From Taishania sp964580465 (GTDB lineage Bacteria > Bacteroidota > Bacteroidia > Flavobacteriales_D > Crocinitomicaceae), in contig CAZOKJ010000005.1 of the NCBI GenBank assembly GCA_964580465.1, positions 1-64,000 on the forward strand: a DNA stretch of 64,000 nucleotides. Reading direction: 5' to 3'. Under the pieces are notes generated by a model, which saw nothing but the letters and a program-made list of their open reading frames with translations, was not told the origin of the DNA and did no database searches. The translations under genes and the position numbers were made by a program. Positions 8,787 through 17,638 of the stretch are shown here, piece after piece (within the stretch, counting starts at the first letter, position 1; every line of letters begins with the position of its first letter).

Positions 8787-9104
8787 ATGATAGTCACTAC
8801 AACAAACACCATAGAAGGAAAAATAATCAAAGAATACAAGGGGATTGTATCAGGAGAAACAATCATTGGAGCGAATATCTTCAAAGACATCATGGCGAGT
8901 ATTCGCGATATTGTTGGTGGTCGCTCTGCTTCGTATGAAAAAGTTTTGAAAGAAGCAAAAGATATCGCGCTCAAAGAAATGCAACAACGTGCTAAAGAAA
9001 TGGGCGCAAATGCTATTCTAGGCGTTGATTTGGATTATGAAACAGTTGGGGCAAAAGGTATGTTGATGGTAACAGCAAGTGGTACAGCTGTAGTAATAGA
9101 ATAA
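8787..9104 (+). CDS. YbjQ/UPF0145 family protein
   Basis: A 105-residue cytoplasmic protein of the YbjQ (UPF0145) family, also labelled a heavy-metal-binding domain. Diagnostic segments are VSGETIIGANIFKDI, the RDIVGGRSASYEKVL motif, and GANAILGVDLDYETVG. The family forms pentamers in solved structures, but its role is not settled. It stands alone with its own promoter and ends just before a hairpin that opens repeat copy 1 (9111-9303). Length is standard and the start is unambiguous. Confidence 0.9.
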   Translation: MIVTTTNTIEGKIIKEYKGIVSGETIIGANIFKDIMASIRDIVGGRSASYEKVLKEAKDIALKEMQQRAKEMGANAILGVDLDYETVGAKGMLMVTASGTAVVIE

Positions 9105-9110
9105 AAAAGA

Positions 9111-9146
9111 AGAGAGTGTCTGAAATTTCAGACACTCTCTTTTGAT
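9111..9146 (+). terminator. Terminator hairpin opening repeat copy 1
   Basis: AGAGAGTGTCTGA (9111-9123) pairs perfectly with TCAGACACTCTCT (9128-9140) around a 4-nt loop, followed by TTTT. It begins 6 bp after the ybjQ-like stop codon. The same hairpin opens repeat copy 3 and, in mutated form, copy 2. Confidence 0.8.
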
Positions 9147-9303
9147 TTTAAGATGTTCAAAACTGAATGAAACGCAAGGCGTTGAAAATGATGTAAAAGT
9201 AATCCTGATAATATCATCAGGATGACTTTTGCTGATATTTGACTTGCGAAGTATGCACCGAAGGTATCACAACGCAGCAGTTCGTCACTTTTTGGATAAC
9301 GTC
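9111..9303 (+). repeat. Dispersed intergenic repeat, copy 1 (193 bp)
   Basis: The same sequence recurs at 16668-16857 (plus) and 41576-41744 (minus). Order within the unit: terminator hairpin, the segment TTTTAAGATGTTCAAAA, a second inverted repeat (ATCCTGAT/ATCAGGAT at 9202-9222, extendable to about 15 bp per arm), CACCGAAGGTATCACAACG, and the end GTTCGTCACTTTTTGGAT. No open frame is conserved between copies and the ends are not inverted repeats of each other. Confidence 0.9.
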
Positions 9304-9327
9304 TCTCAAAATGATAGGTGGATTTGC

Positions 9328-11460
9328 TTATTTTGTAACAAATTCCATTTCGTCAACTAAGTGTTTTGCACCTGAGTAAATGTCCATTACCCACAAAACA
9401 TAGCGAATGTCAACAGTTATGTTACGGCAACGATTAGGGTCAAACATAAAATCACTCATAGTACTTTCCCATGAACGATCGAAGTTTAACCCCATTAGGT
9501 TTCCATTCGCATCTAGCACTGGTGAACCAGAGTTTCCTCCAGTTGTGTGATTGGAACCTGTGAAGCATACCCAAAGTTCACCATCTTGTGCATAAGGACC
9601 ATAATTTTTCTCTTTGTGTAATTCCAACATGCGAGGTAATAATTCAAAGTCTTCATTACCGCTGTAATACTTGTCAATTATTCCGTCTAAAGTAGTGTAT
9701 TCAAGGTATTGAACACCATCTTGCGGTTTAGATCCTTCTAATTTTCCGTAAGTGATTCTCAATGTGCTATTGGCATCAGCCCAATGTTTCTTATCAGGGA
9801 ACATTTCTAAATTACCTTTCACATATACTTTTAATAAAGTCTCCATTTGCTCTTTGTATTCGTTGTAAGAAGCATAGTGATTCTTGATGAAATCGCTGTA
9901 CAATAAATTGAAATGAGCGTAACCTGGATCGTTTGCTAATTTTTTAATCGATTTTTTAGAAAATTTTTCTACAAATGATGTGTAGCGCTCTTTGTTAGTG
10001 AAAATTGATTTTGTAAAGATAGCAGCACTATTGTACTTGTTGCTTGCTGTATTTATTTTAGCAGTACTTGGTGCTTTAACGTAAGCGTTGTAAGCAGCAG
10101 TTTGTAGCTCAAAAATTCCTTTGTCAACAGTAGCATCGTAATTTTTAAAATGTGTTTCTGCACTTTCCAATAGACGTTTTTTAATAGTTTCAACAGCCTC
10201 GGGTTTACTTTCAACAGCTTTTTTTAACTGTTCAATACCTCTTGTTAAACGTAAGAATTCAGGTCCAACAAAAAAGTATTCTATCAACATGGCGTATTGA
10301 AACTCATAATCAACCTTATCAGCCACTAATTTTTTCATGTCGTTGATGACATTTCCATATTCTTTTGACCATGCGTCCTTAGTTGCCGCGCGTTGATTAT
10401 AGGTAGCTTCTCGTTCTGTTTTTACTGTAACAGCATCTAATCTACGCAGACCGTCAATTTGTCCAATCCATTTTTTATAAGCATTTGCGATACTTGCTTG
10501 TTTTGAAGCATATTTGATACGTACTTCATCAGATTGACGCATTGCTTGATCAATAACACTTAAAGATAATTCACGCATTTTAATTCTAGCGGGACGTTCT
10601 TTTTCCATGATGAATTTCAAATAGCTCGAAACTACATGTTGCTCTGTTTCCCCTGGGAAGCCATAGACCATAGTGAAATCGCCTGATTTTCTATCGTTAA
10701 ACGCAATTTTTAAAAAATGCAAAGGTTTGTAAGGAACATTTGAAGCGTTGTAATCAGCAGGTTTGTTGTCTGTTCCAGCGTAAATTCTAAATACAGAAAA
10801 ATCGCCTGTATGTCTTGGCCAAACCCAGTTGTCTGTGTCACCACCAAATTTTCCAATGGAATTAGGAGGAGTACCAACTAAACGCACATCTTTGAACGTT
10901 TCTTTGACAATAATGTAAAATTCATTCCCTTGATTAAAAGGCTTTATTTCAGCAGTATAATGAGTCCCATTAATGGCCTCTGCAATGATTGCTTGTGTGT
11001 TTTTTGTTAAAATCTGGTTCAATTGAGCATTGTCTTTAATACCTTCAGTACCAAACAAAACTTCTTTTGTTACATCTTGAATGCGCACCATTCTAGAAGC
11101 AGTGAGTCCTTTGTTTGGAAGTTCTTCTGCTTTCGTTTTGGCCCAAAAACCATATTTTAAGTAATCATTTTGCAAAGAAGAATGCGCTTGGATTTGAGAA
11201 TAACCACAGTGGTGATTGGTAAGTAACAACCCTTGATTAGACACTAATTCTGCCGTACAACCACCTCCAAAATGAAAAATAGCATCTTTTAAACTCGAGT
11301 GATTGACACTGTAAATTTCTTCAGCTGTTAGTTTCATGCCATACGATTGCATGTCAGATTCAAAAGCTTTAATTAAAGCAGGAATAAGCATTCCTTCTTC
11401 TGCCAAAGTACGAGTAACTACGCTGAAGCTAAGTATTAAACCTAAAATAATTTTTTTCAT
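9328..11460 (-). CDS. S46 family dipeptidyl-peptidase, DPP11-like
   Basis: An exported serine peptidase removing N-terminal dipeptides, periplasmic or outer-membrane associated in asaccharolytic Bacteroidota. A signal peptide (MKKIILGLILSFSVVTRTLA) starts at 11460. An in-frame ATG at 11511 would add 17 residues but lies at the -33 box of the predicted promoter, so 11460 was chosen. The catalytic His lies in LLLTNHHCGY (about residue 84), and the nucleophile Ser in TGGNSGSPVLDANG near the C-terminus. Next comes GLNFDRSWESTMSD; Arg at this position marks the Asp/Glu-preferring DPP11 type rather than DPP7, which has Gly there (established for the Porphyromonas enzymes). About 710 residues, family-typical. 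Divergent from the M61 peptidase. Confidence 0.9.
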   Translation of the reverse strand: MKKIILGLILSFSVVTRTLAEEGMLIPALIKAFESDMQSYGMKLTAEEIYSVNHSSLKDAIFHFGGGCTAELVSNQGLLLTNHHCGYSQIQAHSSLQNDYLKYGFWAKTKAEELPNKGLTASRMVRIQDVTKEVLFGTEGIKDNAQLNQILTKNTQAIIAEAINGTHYTAEIKPFNQGNEFYIIVKETFKDVRLVGTPPNSIGKFGGDTDNWVWPRHTGDFSVFRIYAGTDNKPADYNASNVPYKPLHFLKIAFNDRKSGDFTMVYGFPGETEQHVVSSYLKFIMEKERPARIKMRELSLSVIDQAMRQSDEVRIKYASKQASIANAYKKWIGQIDGLRRLDAVTVKTEREATYNQRAATKDAWSKEYGNVINDMKKLVADKVDYEFQYAMLIEYFFVGPEFLRLTRGIEQLKKAVESKPEAVETIKKRLLESAETHFKNYDATVDKGIFELQTAAYNAYVKAPSTAKINTASNKYNSAAIFTKSIFTNKERYTSFVEKFSKKSIKKLANDPGYAHFNLLYSDFIKNHYASYNEYKEQMETLLKVYVKGNLEMFPDKKHWADANSTLRITYGKLEGSKPQDGVQYLEYTTLDGIIDKYYSGNEDFELLPRMLELHKEKNYGPYAQDGELWVCFTGSNHTTGGNSGSPVLDANGNLMGLNFDRSWESTMSDFMFDPNRCRNITVDIRYVLWVMDIYSGAKHLVDEMEFVTK

Positions 11461-11478
11461 GTTTTTTTTGATTTTTTT

Positions 11479-11511
11479 CAAAACTAATGAAAATGATTGA
11501 ATTTTGAACAA
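11479..11511 (-). promoter_or_regulatory. Promoter for the S46 peptidase
   Basis: Minus-strand TAGTTTTG (11479-11486) with TTG at 11509-11511, 22 bp away. It places transcription start near 11472-11475 and supports the ATG at 11460. Confidence 0.5.
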
Positions 11512-11714
11512 TTCTGAGGAAAAATGACGCTATGATGACATGACCAATTGATTTTATGACTGATTGACTAACTAGTTTGATAGCTTTTTGACGTTTTAAT
11601 GAATTGACATTTTGAAAAAAAATTTTTTGATTTGATTTTTTTCATTAAATTAGTAAAAATTATGTATATATTTACTTGAATCCAGCAAACATTTAATTAC
11701 CATTATTAAAAAAT

Positions 11715-13514
11715 ATGAAACAGGCTCTAGTCATAGCAATTAACTTTTTATTATTGATGTGCTTTTCCCCACTTTTAGGGCAAACCGCTCGGTATGAACT
11801 GAGAATGGAAAAACCAGAAAATCACTATTTTCAAGTTGATTTTATCTTATCTGGATACAAAAACAATGAAATAGAAGTAAAGTTGCCTGTATGGGCTCCT
11901 GGTTCCTATTTGGTTCGCGAATTTTCCAAAAACATCAATGAGGTAAAAGCTGTTGATGAAAAAGGACTTTCCTTGGAGGTTGTAAAAAAATCGAAAAATG
12001 CTTGGGTGATTAAAAAAGGAAAAGCAAAAGAAGTAAAAGTAAGCTATGAAGTGTATGCGTTTGAACTAACGGTGAGAACAAGTTTTTTAGATAAAACGCA
12101 TGGATTTGTTGCCGGAACTGGTGTTTTTATGTATACAGAGGAAACGCGTAATAAACCTGGAAAACTAACTGTCTATCCGCATTCTGATTTTTCAACAATT
12201 ACGACAGCTTTACCCATTGCCGGTGAGGCTTTAGTTAACGATGGAGGAACTAAAGAATACACGTTTTCTGATTATGATTATTTAGTTGATTGCCCGATTG
12301 AAATTGGAAATCATACGCTTTTTGATTTTACAGCTGCGGGTGTAAAACATACCGTAGCAATGTATGGTTGGGGAAATTATGATGTGCCAACTTTACAGCG
12401 TGATATGGCAAAAATTGTCGAAGCAGCAACAGAAGTGTTTGGACAAAATCCAAACAAAGACTATGTTTTTATTATTCACAATGTAACAAACGCTGAAGGA
12501 GGGTTGGAGCACATGAATTCTACAACTTTATCAGTCAATCGCTATACCTATCAAGGTGATGCTTATTTAGGTTTTTTGTCTTTGGTTGCGCATGAGTATT
12601 TTCATGTTTGGAACGTAAAACGAATGAGAGCTTTTGAGTTAGGACCTTTTGATTATGACAAAGAAGCGTACACGAGTTTGCTTTGGGTAATGGAAGGATT
12701 TACTTCCTATTATGATGAATTACTCTTGTTACGAGCTGGTTTCTACACACCTGAGCGATTTTTAGCGAAACTACAGGGGAGCGTGAACTATGTTGAAGGA
12801 ACACCAGGAAGCAGGGTTCAACCTTTGGCTCACGCTAGTTTTGATGCATGGATTAAGGCATATCGACCAAATGAAAATAGTTCGAATACTACCATGTCTT
12901 ACTATTCCAGAGGTGGTGTTGTAGCAGCTTTGTTGGACGCTAAAATTGTTGAGAAATTTCAAGGTGAAAAATCGTTAGATGATTTCTTACAGGTAATGTA
13001 CAAGAAGTATTTTGAGCAACTAAAACGTGGTTTTACAGCGAAAGAATTTAAACAAGATTTAAGCACTTTCTTAGGTGAAAATATGGATGATTTTTATGCG
13101 AATTATATCGATGGAACAAAAATACCAGATTATGCGTCTATATTTGAAAAAGTTGGAGTCAAGGTTCGAACAATTGATACTAAACAGCCCTATTTTGGAG
13201 CAGATTTGTCACAATCTGGAAACGTGGTAACAGTTCGTTCTGTTAAAGCTAACACAAGTGCTGAAAAAGCAGGATTAAGTCCAAAGGATGAGATTATTGC
13301 TTGCAATGGATTACGAGTGACACAGCGCGAATTAGAATCCATTCTGGCTCAAGCCAAAGTTGGGACAAGTCTATCATTTTTGATTGCAAGGGACAATGTA
13401 ATGATGACTGTTATGTGCACGATTGACACTTATGAATGGCCTCGTTATCAATTTGAATTGTCTCAAAATCAATCCTCATTGAACAATCGCAATTATTGGT
13501 TGCGAACAAAATAA
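11715..13514 (+). CDS. M61 family metallopeptidase with PDZ domain
   Basis: An exported aminopeptidase-like protein of the M61 (glycyl aminopeptidase) family. After a signal peptide (residues 1-22, ending LLGQ) come a beta-rich N-terminal domain with VKLPVWAPGSYLVREFSK-type family residues, the zinc site VAHEYFHVWNVKRMR (HExxH) near residue 294, and the downstream zinc Glu in WVMEGFTSYYDEL. A PDZ domain follows at about 490-570 (VRSVKANTSAEKAGLSPKDEI). Its 599 residues are typical. It is divergent from the DPP11-like gene, and together they suggest peptide scavenging. Only 6 bp separate it from the cyclase gene, so the two are probably co-transcribed. Confidence 0.9.
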   Translation: MKQALVIAINFLLLMCFSPLLGQTARYELRMEKPENHYFQVDFILSGYKNNEIEVKLPVWAPGSYLVREFSKNINEVKAVDEKGLSLEVVKKSKNAWVIKKGKAKEVKVSYEVYAFELTVRTSFLDKTHGFVAGTGVFMYTEETRNKPGKLTVYPHSDFSTITTALPIAGEALVNDGGTKEYTFSDYDYLVDCPIEIGNHTLFDFTAAGVKHTVAMYGWGNYDVPTLQRDMAKIVEAATEVFGQNPNKDYVFIIHNVTNAEGGLEHMNSTTLSVNRYTYQGDAYLGFLSLVAHEYFHVWNVKRMRAFELGPFDYDKEAYTSLLWVMEGFTSYYDELLLLRAGFYTPERFLAKLQGSVNYVEGTPGSRVQPLAHASFDAWIKAYRPNENSSNTTMSYYSRGGVVAALLDAKIVEKFQGEKSLDDFLQVMYKKYFEQLKRGFTAKEFKQDLSTFLGENMDDFYANYIDGTKIPDYASIFEKVGVKVRTIDTKQPYFGADLSQSGNVVTVRSVKANTSAEKAGLSPKDEIIACNGLRVTQRELESILAQAKVGTSLSFLIARDNVMMTVMCTIDTYEWPRYQFELSQNQSSLNNRNYWLRTK

Positions 13515-13520
13515 AGTGAC

Positions 13521-15227
13521 ATGGCAATTGAACGGTTTATCAACATATTGATTATTGACGACGAACGAAAGTCGGGAGAGGGGTTGAAAGAAATTTTAAC
13601 TGGAGCAGGAAATAATGTCTTATTGGTCAATGATCACATTGAAGCCTTGCCAATTGTCAAAAAAAGAGAAATAGGTATTATATTGATAAATTTAGACAGC
13701 GAACTGTTTTCAGGGATGGATATTTTGCAAGAATTGAAAAATGTAAGTAGTACACCTAATACCTATAAACTGTTGATTACCAAAAGTTCCACTTCTGCAG
13801 CGAAATTAATTAAAGGATTAAATGGAGGAGCAGTTGACTTCATAACGTTCCCATTTAATCCAAATTTGGTAAAAGCCAAGGTTGAGGTTTACAAATCGTT
13901 GTATTACAAAGATTTAAGGATTTTAGAGTTGTTACAAAATATTTTTCCAACGAATGTGCTTAATGATTTTAATCGTTATGGAAAATTCTCTCCTAAAAGA
14001 ATAGAAAGGGGAGTCGTTTTGTTTACTGACTTTGTAGATTTTTCAGCTGTTTCTCGTCACTTAGAGCCTATTGAATTGCTCCGAAAATTGGAAAAGTTTT
14101 TCACCATGTTCGATGAAGTGATTCACCGATATAGGTTAGAAAAAATTAAAACAATTGGAGATGCTTATATGGCATTGGCTGGTGTAAATGAAGATTACCC
14201 AGAACCCGAAATTAGAGCTTGTTTAGCAGCGATTGAGATTCAACAAATTGTTGATAATGAAGCAGAGGTTGCCAAGGCGTTAGGGGAAGATTATTGGCAG
14301 ATACGAATTGGTGTTCACACAGGACCTTTAGTAGCTGGAATTATTGGTAAAACAAAGTTTTCTTTCGATGTTTGGGGAGATACGGTGAATGTTGCTTCAA
14401 GAGCAGAACGATTGAGTGAGCCTGGAAAAATTGCGATTACTCGCTCCGTTTTATCAGTCGTTGAGCCTTATTTTAACGTTGAACCAAGAGGTGAATTTAA
14501 TATCCAAAAAAGAGGGGGGAAAGTAGAGTTGTTTTTTCTTCAATCGATTAAAAAAGAGTATTCACGCACCCGTTTTGGTCGATTGCCAAATTCAACTTTA
14601 AGAGCAATTTGTAAGTTGCCAACCATTGATTTTTTCTATATGCGAGTTGATATCATTAACAAACTCAAGGCTTTGCTTCCAGAAGGGTTATTGTATCATG
14701 GAGTAAAACATGCACTAAGCGTGGAGAAAGTTGCTATGCGTTATGGCAAATTAGAAGGTATTACTTTAGAAGAAATGTTTTTATTGCGTACAGCAGCTTT
14801 ATATCATGACTCAGGTTTTATGCTCCAGTATTCAAATAATGAAGATTATGCAATTGGAATGGCTAGGAGTTTCTTGCCTGCATTTGGTTATTCTTCAGAG
14901 CAAATCGATATTGTTTGTAGCATAATTAATGCTACTAAATCTACCGTAACGCCAGAAACATTGTTGGAAAAAATAATTTGTGATGCCGACCATGATTATC
15001 TCGGAAGGGCTGATTATAAGATTATTGCATCACGTTTAAGGGCTGAATTAAAAGAGTTTGCCCAAATTGAAATGACAGATGAAGAATGGGTGCAGTATCA
15101 ATTAGATTATTTTACGCAAAAACACGTTTATTATACAGAAACAGCAAAATGTATTCGTAATTCAAGTAAAAATGTTAGAATTGCAGAATTTAGACAAGAA
15201 TTATCAAAATTAAAAGAAGTAGAATGA
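13521..15227 (+). CDS. Pseudo-receiver / class III adenylate cyclase / HD-domain fusion
   Basis: Three domains in 568 residues. Residues 1-115 resemble a response-regulator receiver: the acidic pair D13-D14 is kept, but the phospho-acceptor Asp is Asn57 (ILINLDSELFSG) and the invariant Lys is Phe110 (DFITFPF), so phosphorylation is unlikely. Residues about 160-340 are a class III cyclase with metal Asp170 (FTDF) and Asp214 (GDAY), purine-selecting Lys210 and Asp283 (FDVWGD) that indicate ATP, and transition-state Asn290/Arg294 (NVASR). Residues about 380-520 form an HD phosphohydrolase-like domain (YHGVKHALSV, ALYHDSGF, CDADHDYLG). It follows the M61 gene by 6 bp and overlaps the next gene by 4 bp. 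Whether the HD part hydrolyses a nucleotide is unknown. Confidence 0.88.
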   Translation: MAIERFINILIIDDERKSGEGLKEILTGAGNNVLLVNDHIEALPIVKKREIGIILINLDSELFSGMDILQELKNVSSTPNTYKLLITKSSTSAAKLIKGLNGGAVDFITFPFNPNLVKAKVEVYKSLYYKDLRILELLQNIFPTNVLNDFNRYGKFSPKRIERGVVLFTDFVDFSAVSRHLEPIELLRKLEKFFTMFDEVIHRYRLEKIKTIGDAYMALAGVNEDYPEPEIRACLAAIEIQQIVDNEAEVAKALGEDYWQIRIGVHTGPLVAGIIGKTKFSFDVWGDTVNVASRAERLSEPGKIAITRSVLSVVEPYFNVEPRGEFNIQKRGGKVELFFLQSIKKEYSRTRFGRLPNSTLRAICKLPTIDFFYMRVDIINKLKALLPEGLLYHGVKHALSVEKVAMRYGKLEGITLEEMFLLRTAALYHDSGFMLQYSNNEDYAIGMARSFLPAFGYSSEQIDIVCSIINATKSTVTPETLLEKIICDADHDYLGRADYKIIASRLRAELKEFAQIEMTDEEWVQYQLDYFTQKHVYYTETAKCIRNSSKNVRIAEFRQELSKLKEVE

Positions 15228-15772
15228 AAGTTTATACAAAAACAGGAGATCAGGGGACGACAAGTTTAATCGGAGGAACACGCGTATTAAAAAGTTCATT
15301 GCGAATTGAATCATACGGAACAGTTGATGAATTGAATTCAAATTTAGGTCTATTAAGAGATTGGATAAATGATGATGTACTAGTTGATTGGATTCTAGAA
15401 ATTCAAGACAGGTTGTTTACCTTAGGTTCTAACCTTGCTGCAGACCCTAATGCACCAACAATGAAGTTACCAGAAATTTCAACTGAAGATATTGATAGCT
15501 TAGAGCGTTGGATTGATGAAATGGATGAAGAGTTAGAACCATTGCGTTTGTTTGTGCTTCCTGGTGGGCATCCAACTGTTTCTCAGGCACATATTTCACG
15601 TTGTGTGTGTAGAAGAGCAGAGCGCATCATTGTGGATTTAAGTCAATCAGAAGAAGTGAATCCAATTATCATGAAGTATTTGAATCGTTTGAGCGACTTT
15701 ATTTTCGTTATGAGTAGAAAATTAGCTAAAGATTTGAATGCAAAAGAAAAGCCATGGTATCCGCGTGTTTAA
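15224..15772 (+). CDS. PduO-type cob(I)alamin adenosyltransferase
   Basis: Adds the adenosyl group to cob(I)alamin to make adenosylcobalamin. PduO-type features: N-terminal MKVYTKTGDQGTTSLIGGTR (ATP-binding), SYGTVDELNSNLGL, the C-terminal CRRAERIIVDLSQ helix, and LNRLSDFIFVMSRKLA. The 182 residues match the family. Its start overlaps the stop of the cyclase gene (ATGA), so it is translationally coupled. The most obvious local user of its product is the class II ribonucleotide reductase at 26100-28664. No corrin synthesis genes are seen in this window, so salvage is possible (inference). Confidence 0.93.
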   Translation: MKVYTKTGDQGTTSLIGGTRVLKSSLRIESYGTVDELNSNLGLLRDWINDDVLVDWILEIQDRLFTLGSNLAADPNAPTMKLPEISTEDIDSLERWIDEMDEELEPLRLFVLPGGHPTVSQAHISRCVCRRAERIIVDLSQSEEVNPIIMKYLNRLSDFIFVMSRKLAKDLNAKEKPWYPRV

Positions 15773-15814
15773 TGGCATGCTTTTTGTGGGAGAAAATGCA
15801 TAATCAACTTAATA

Positions 15815-16264
15815 ATGAATACTGTTAGAAATTATTTTTATTTATTTATTTTAGGGTTAATTGTTTGGAGTTCTATTAGTGCAACTACAAATACTACGCA
15901 CACCATTGAAGTGAAAATTACCAATGTGCGTAATTCAAAAGGAGTGATCCAAATGCAGGTGTATAGAGATCAGCCAACGTTTAAGGCAGAAACTCCTTGG
16001 AAAATTTACTACGTACCAAAAGATAATTTGAAAGATAAAACAATTTTGTACAAATTGACTGGAATTCCTGCTGGTACGTATGGCATTGCTATTTTAGATG
16101 ATGAAAATAAAAACACTAAAATGGATTATTCATTCATGATTCCACAAGAAGGATTTGGATTCTCCAATTATTTTTTATCAAAATTAGCAAAGCCAAAATT
16201 TGATGATTTTAAATTTCAATTAAATGACGATATGTGCGTAACCATTAAAACAAAATATGTATAA
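15815..16264 (+). CDS. DUF2141 family exported protein
   Basis: A signal peptide (residues 1-23, ending SSISA) precedes one DUF2141 domain: HTIEVKITNVRNSKGVIQMQ, then the family hallmark GIPAGTYGIAILDDENKN, and ending with FKFQLND. The 149-residue length is standard. Members are small secreted or periplasmic beta-sandwich proteins of unknown role. It is 42 bp after the adenosyltransferase gene on the same strand and may be in the same operon, though no functional link is evident. Confidence 0.85.
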   Translation: MNTVRNYFYLFILGLIVWSSISATTNTTHTIEVKITNVRNSKGVIQMQVYRDQPTFKAETPWKIYYVPKDNLKDKTILYKLTGIPAGTYGIAILDDENKNTKMDYSFMIPQEGFGFSNYFLSKLAKPKFDDFKFQLNDDMCVTIKTKYV

Positions 16265-16307
16265 TTGGCACGATAAGTTACTATGTAAATTTTTATGTGT
16301 TAATTTT

Positions 16308-16337
16308 TTGATAATTATGAAAATAAAATTACATTTG
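16308..16337 (+). promoter_or_regulatory. Promoter for the DUF2795 gene
   Basis: TTG (16308-16310) and TACATTTG (16330-16337) are 19 bp apart, 38 bp before the ATG. Confidence 0.5.
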
Positions 16338-16375
16338 CGACTTTAATTATGCCACAAATTTAATATAATAAAACT

Positions 16376-16597
16376 ATGTATTGGACTTTAGAATTAGCGT
16401 CTTATTTGGAAGATGCACCATGGCCAGCAGCGAAAGATGAATTGATTGACTATGCAATCAGAACTGGAGCCCCTTTAGAAGTTGTAGAAAATTTACAAGA
16501 TTTAGAAGATGAAGGTGAAATTTACGAAAGTATCGAAGAAATTTGGCCTGATTATCCTTCAAAAGACGATTTCTTGTTTAACGAAGACGAATATTAA
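16376..16597 (+). CDS. DUF2795 family small acidic protein
   Basis: A 73-residue strongly acidic cytoplasmic protein. The whole length matches DUF2795: MYWTLELASYLEDAPWPAAK, a central DYAIRTGAPLEVVENLQDLE helix pair and an acidic tail. The fold is predicted to be a small helical domain with no known biochemical activity. It has its own good promoter and is followed, 70 bp on, by repeat copy 2. Confidence 0.88.
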   Translation: MYWTLELASYLEDAPWPAAKDELIDYAIRTGAPLEVVENLQDLEDEGEIYESIEEIWPDYPSKDDFLFNEDEY

Positions 16598-16667
16598 TAA
16601 TTGAATAAGGAGTTCTGTAGTGTTGATAATTTTACTTTAGATTCCTTTTTAACATTCAAAAACAATG

Positions 16668-16857
16668 GAGGGTGTCCGAAAAGTCAGACACTCTCTTTTT
16701 ATTTTAAGATGTTCAAAAATGAATAAAATGCAAGGTGTTGAAAATGTGATGAGGAGCCCTGATAGTATCATCAGGATGACTTTTGCTGGTATTTGACTTA
16801 CGAAGTATGCGCCGAAGGTATCACAACGCATCAGTTCGTCACTTTTTGGATATCGTC
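16668..16857 (+). repeat. Dispersed intergenic repeat, copy 2 (190 bp)
   Basis: Aligns end to end with copy 1 (9111-9303) in the same orientation. The left arm of the terminal hairpin has decayed (GAGGGTGTCCGAAAAG versus GAGAGTGTCTGA) while the right arm TCAGACACTCTCT is intact, as are the CATCAGGATGACTTTTGCTG and GAAGGTATCACAACGC blocks. It lies between DUF2795 and the AcpH-like gene. Confidence 0.9.
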
Positions 16858-16867
16858 ATTTTTTTAG

Positions 16868-17434
16868 ATGAATTACCTAGGTCATATCTATTTTTCCAAC
16901 AATGATTTGGAATTGATGCACGCAAATATCTTTGGCGATTTCGTGAAGGGAAAAGATTTGTCCATGTATCAACCGATTGTACAAGAGGGAATTCTTCTAC
17001 ATCGAAAAATAGATTCTTTTATTGGAGAACATCAGCAAGTTCGAGATTTGTCAAAACAATTATCTTCCTCATTACCAAAAGTCTCGGGTATAGCAATTGA
17101 TGTTTATTTTGACCATTTTTTAGCGAAGCATTGGGATCAATTTCACGAAAGAAAATTACCTGATTTTTTAGCAGGTTTCTATGCTTACAAACTAAACGAG
17201 TCGTTTTATCCAAACGATTATTTCCATTTTGTACTTTTTCGCTTAAAAAGTGACCAATGGCTATCAAAATACATTAAAATTTCTGGAGTAGATAGAGCTT
17301 GTAAAAGCTTATCACAGCGACTTTCTTTTCCCAATGCATTGGTAAATGCCGGTATTGTATTGGAAATGAATTATCAAGAGATAGAGCGAGTGTTTTTAGA
17401 TTTTATGTCAGATGCGCAAAATCATTTTAATTGA
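16868..17434 (+). CDS. Acyl carrier protein phosphodiesterase-like (AcpH, DUF479)
   Basis: Matches the AcpH/DUF479 family, whose E. coli member removes 4'-phosphopantetheine from acyl carrier protein. The start MNYLGHIYFSNNDLELMHAN is the classic N-terminus, followed by FGDFVKGKDLSMY, GILLHRKIDSFIGEHQ (metal-binding HD-like residues) and IAIDVYFDHFLAKHW. The 188 residues are typical. It begins only 10 bp after repeat copy 2, so its promoter would have to lie in or before that repeat. Activity is inferred from family; divergent members are untested. Confidence 0.85.
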   Translation: MNYLGHIYFSNNDLELMHANIFGDFVKGKDLSMYQPIVQEGILLHRKIDSFIGEHQQVRDLSKQLSSSLPKVSGIAIDVYFDHFLAKHWDQFHERKLPDFLAGFYAYKLNESFYPNDYFHFVLFRLKSDQWLSKYIKISGVDRACKSLSQRLSFPNALVNAGIVLEMNYQEIERVFLDFMSDAQNHFN

Positions 17435-17638
17435 TATTGATATATATAAATAACAGCGTGTTTATTTTTATTATTTTACGATAAAACAAGAAAATAACAA
17501 CGAAATTAAAGAACATGGATTAACACATTTACAACGATAAGATGCAACTATTGAACTGTTTTGTTCTTCTTACAGGTAACTGTTAGTCAACTCTACGTGC
17601 TTTATTAAAAAAAATAGTACAATTAATAATTTGGTTAA

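Noticed and set aside
11461..11511. 17-residue N-terminal extension of the S46 peptidase
   Set aside because: The upstream ATG coincides with the -33 box of the predicted promoter, and the downstream Met gives a proper signal peptide.
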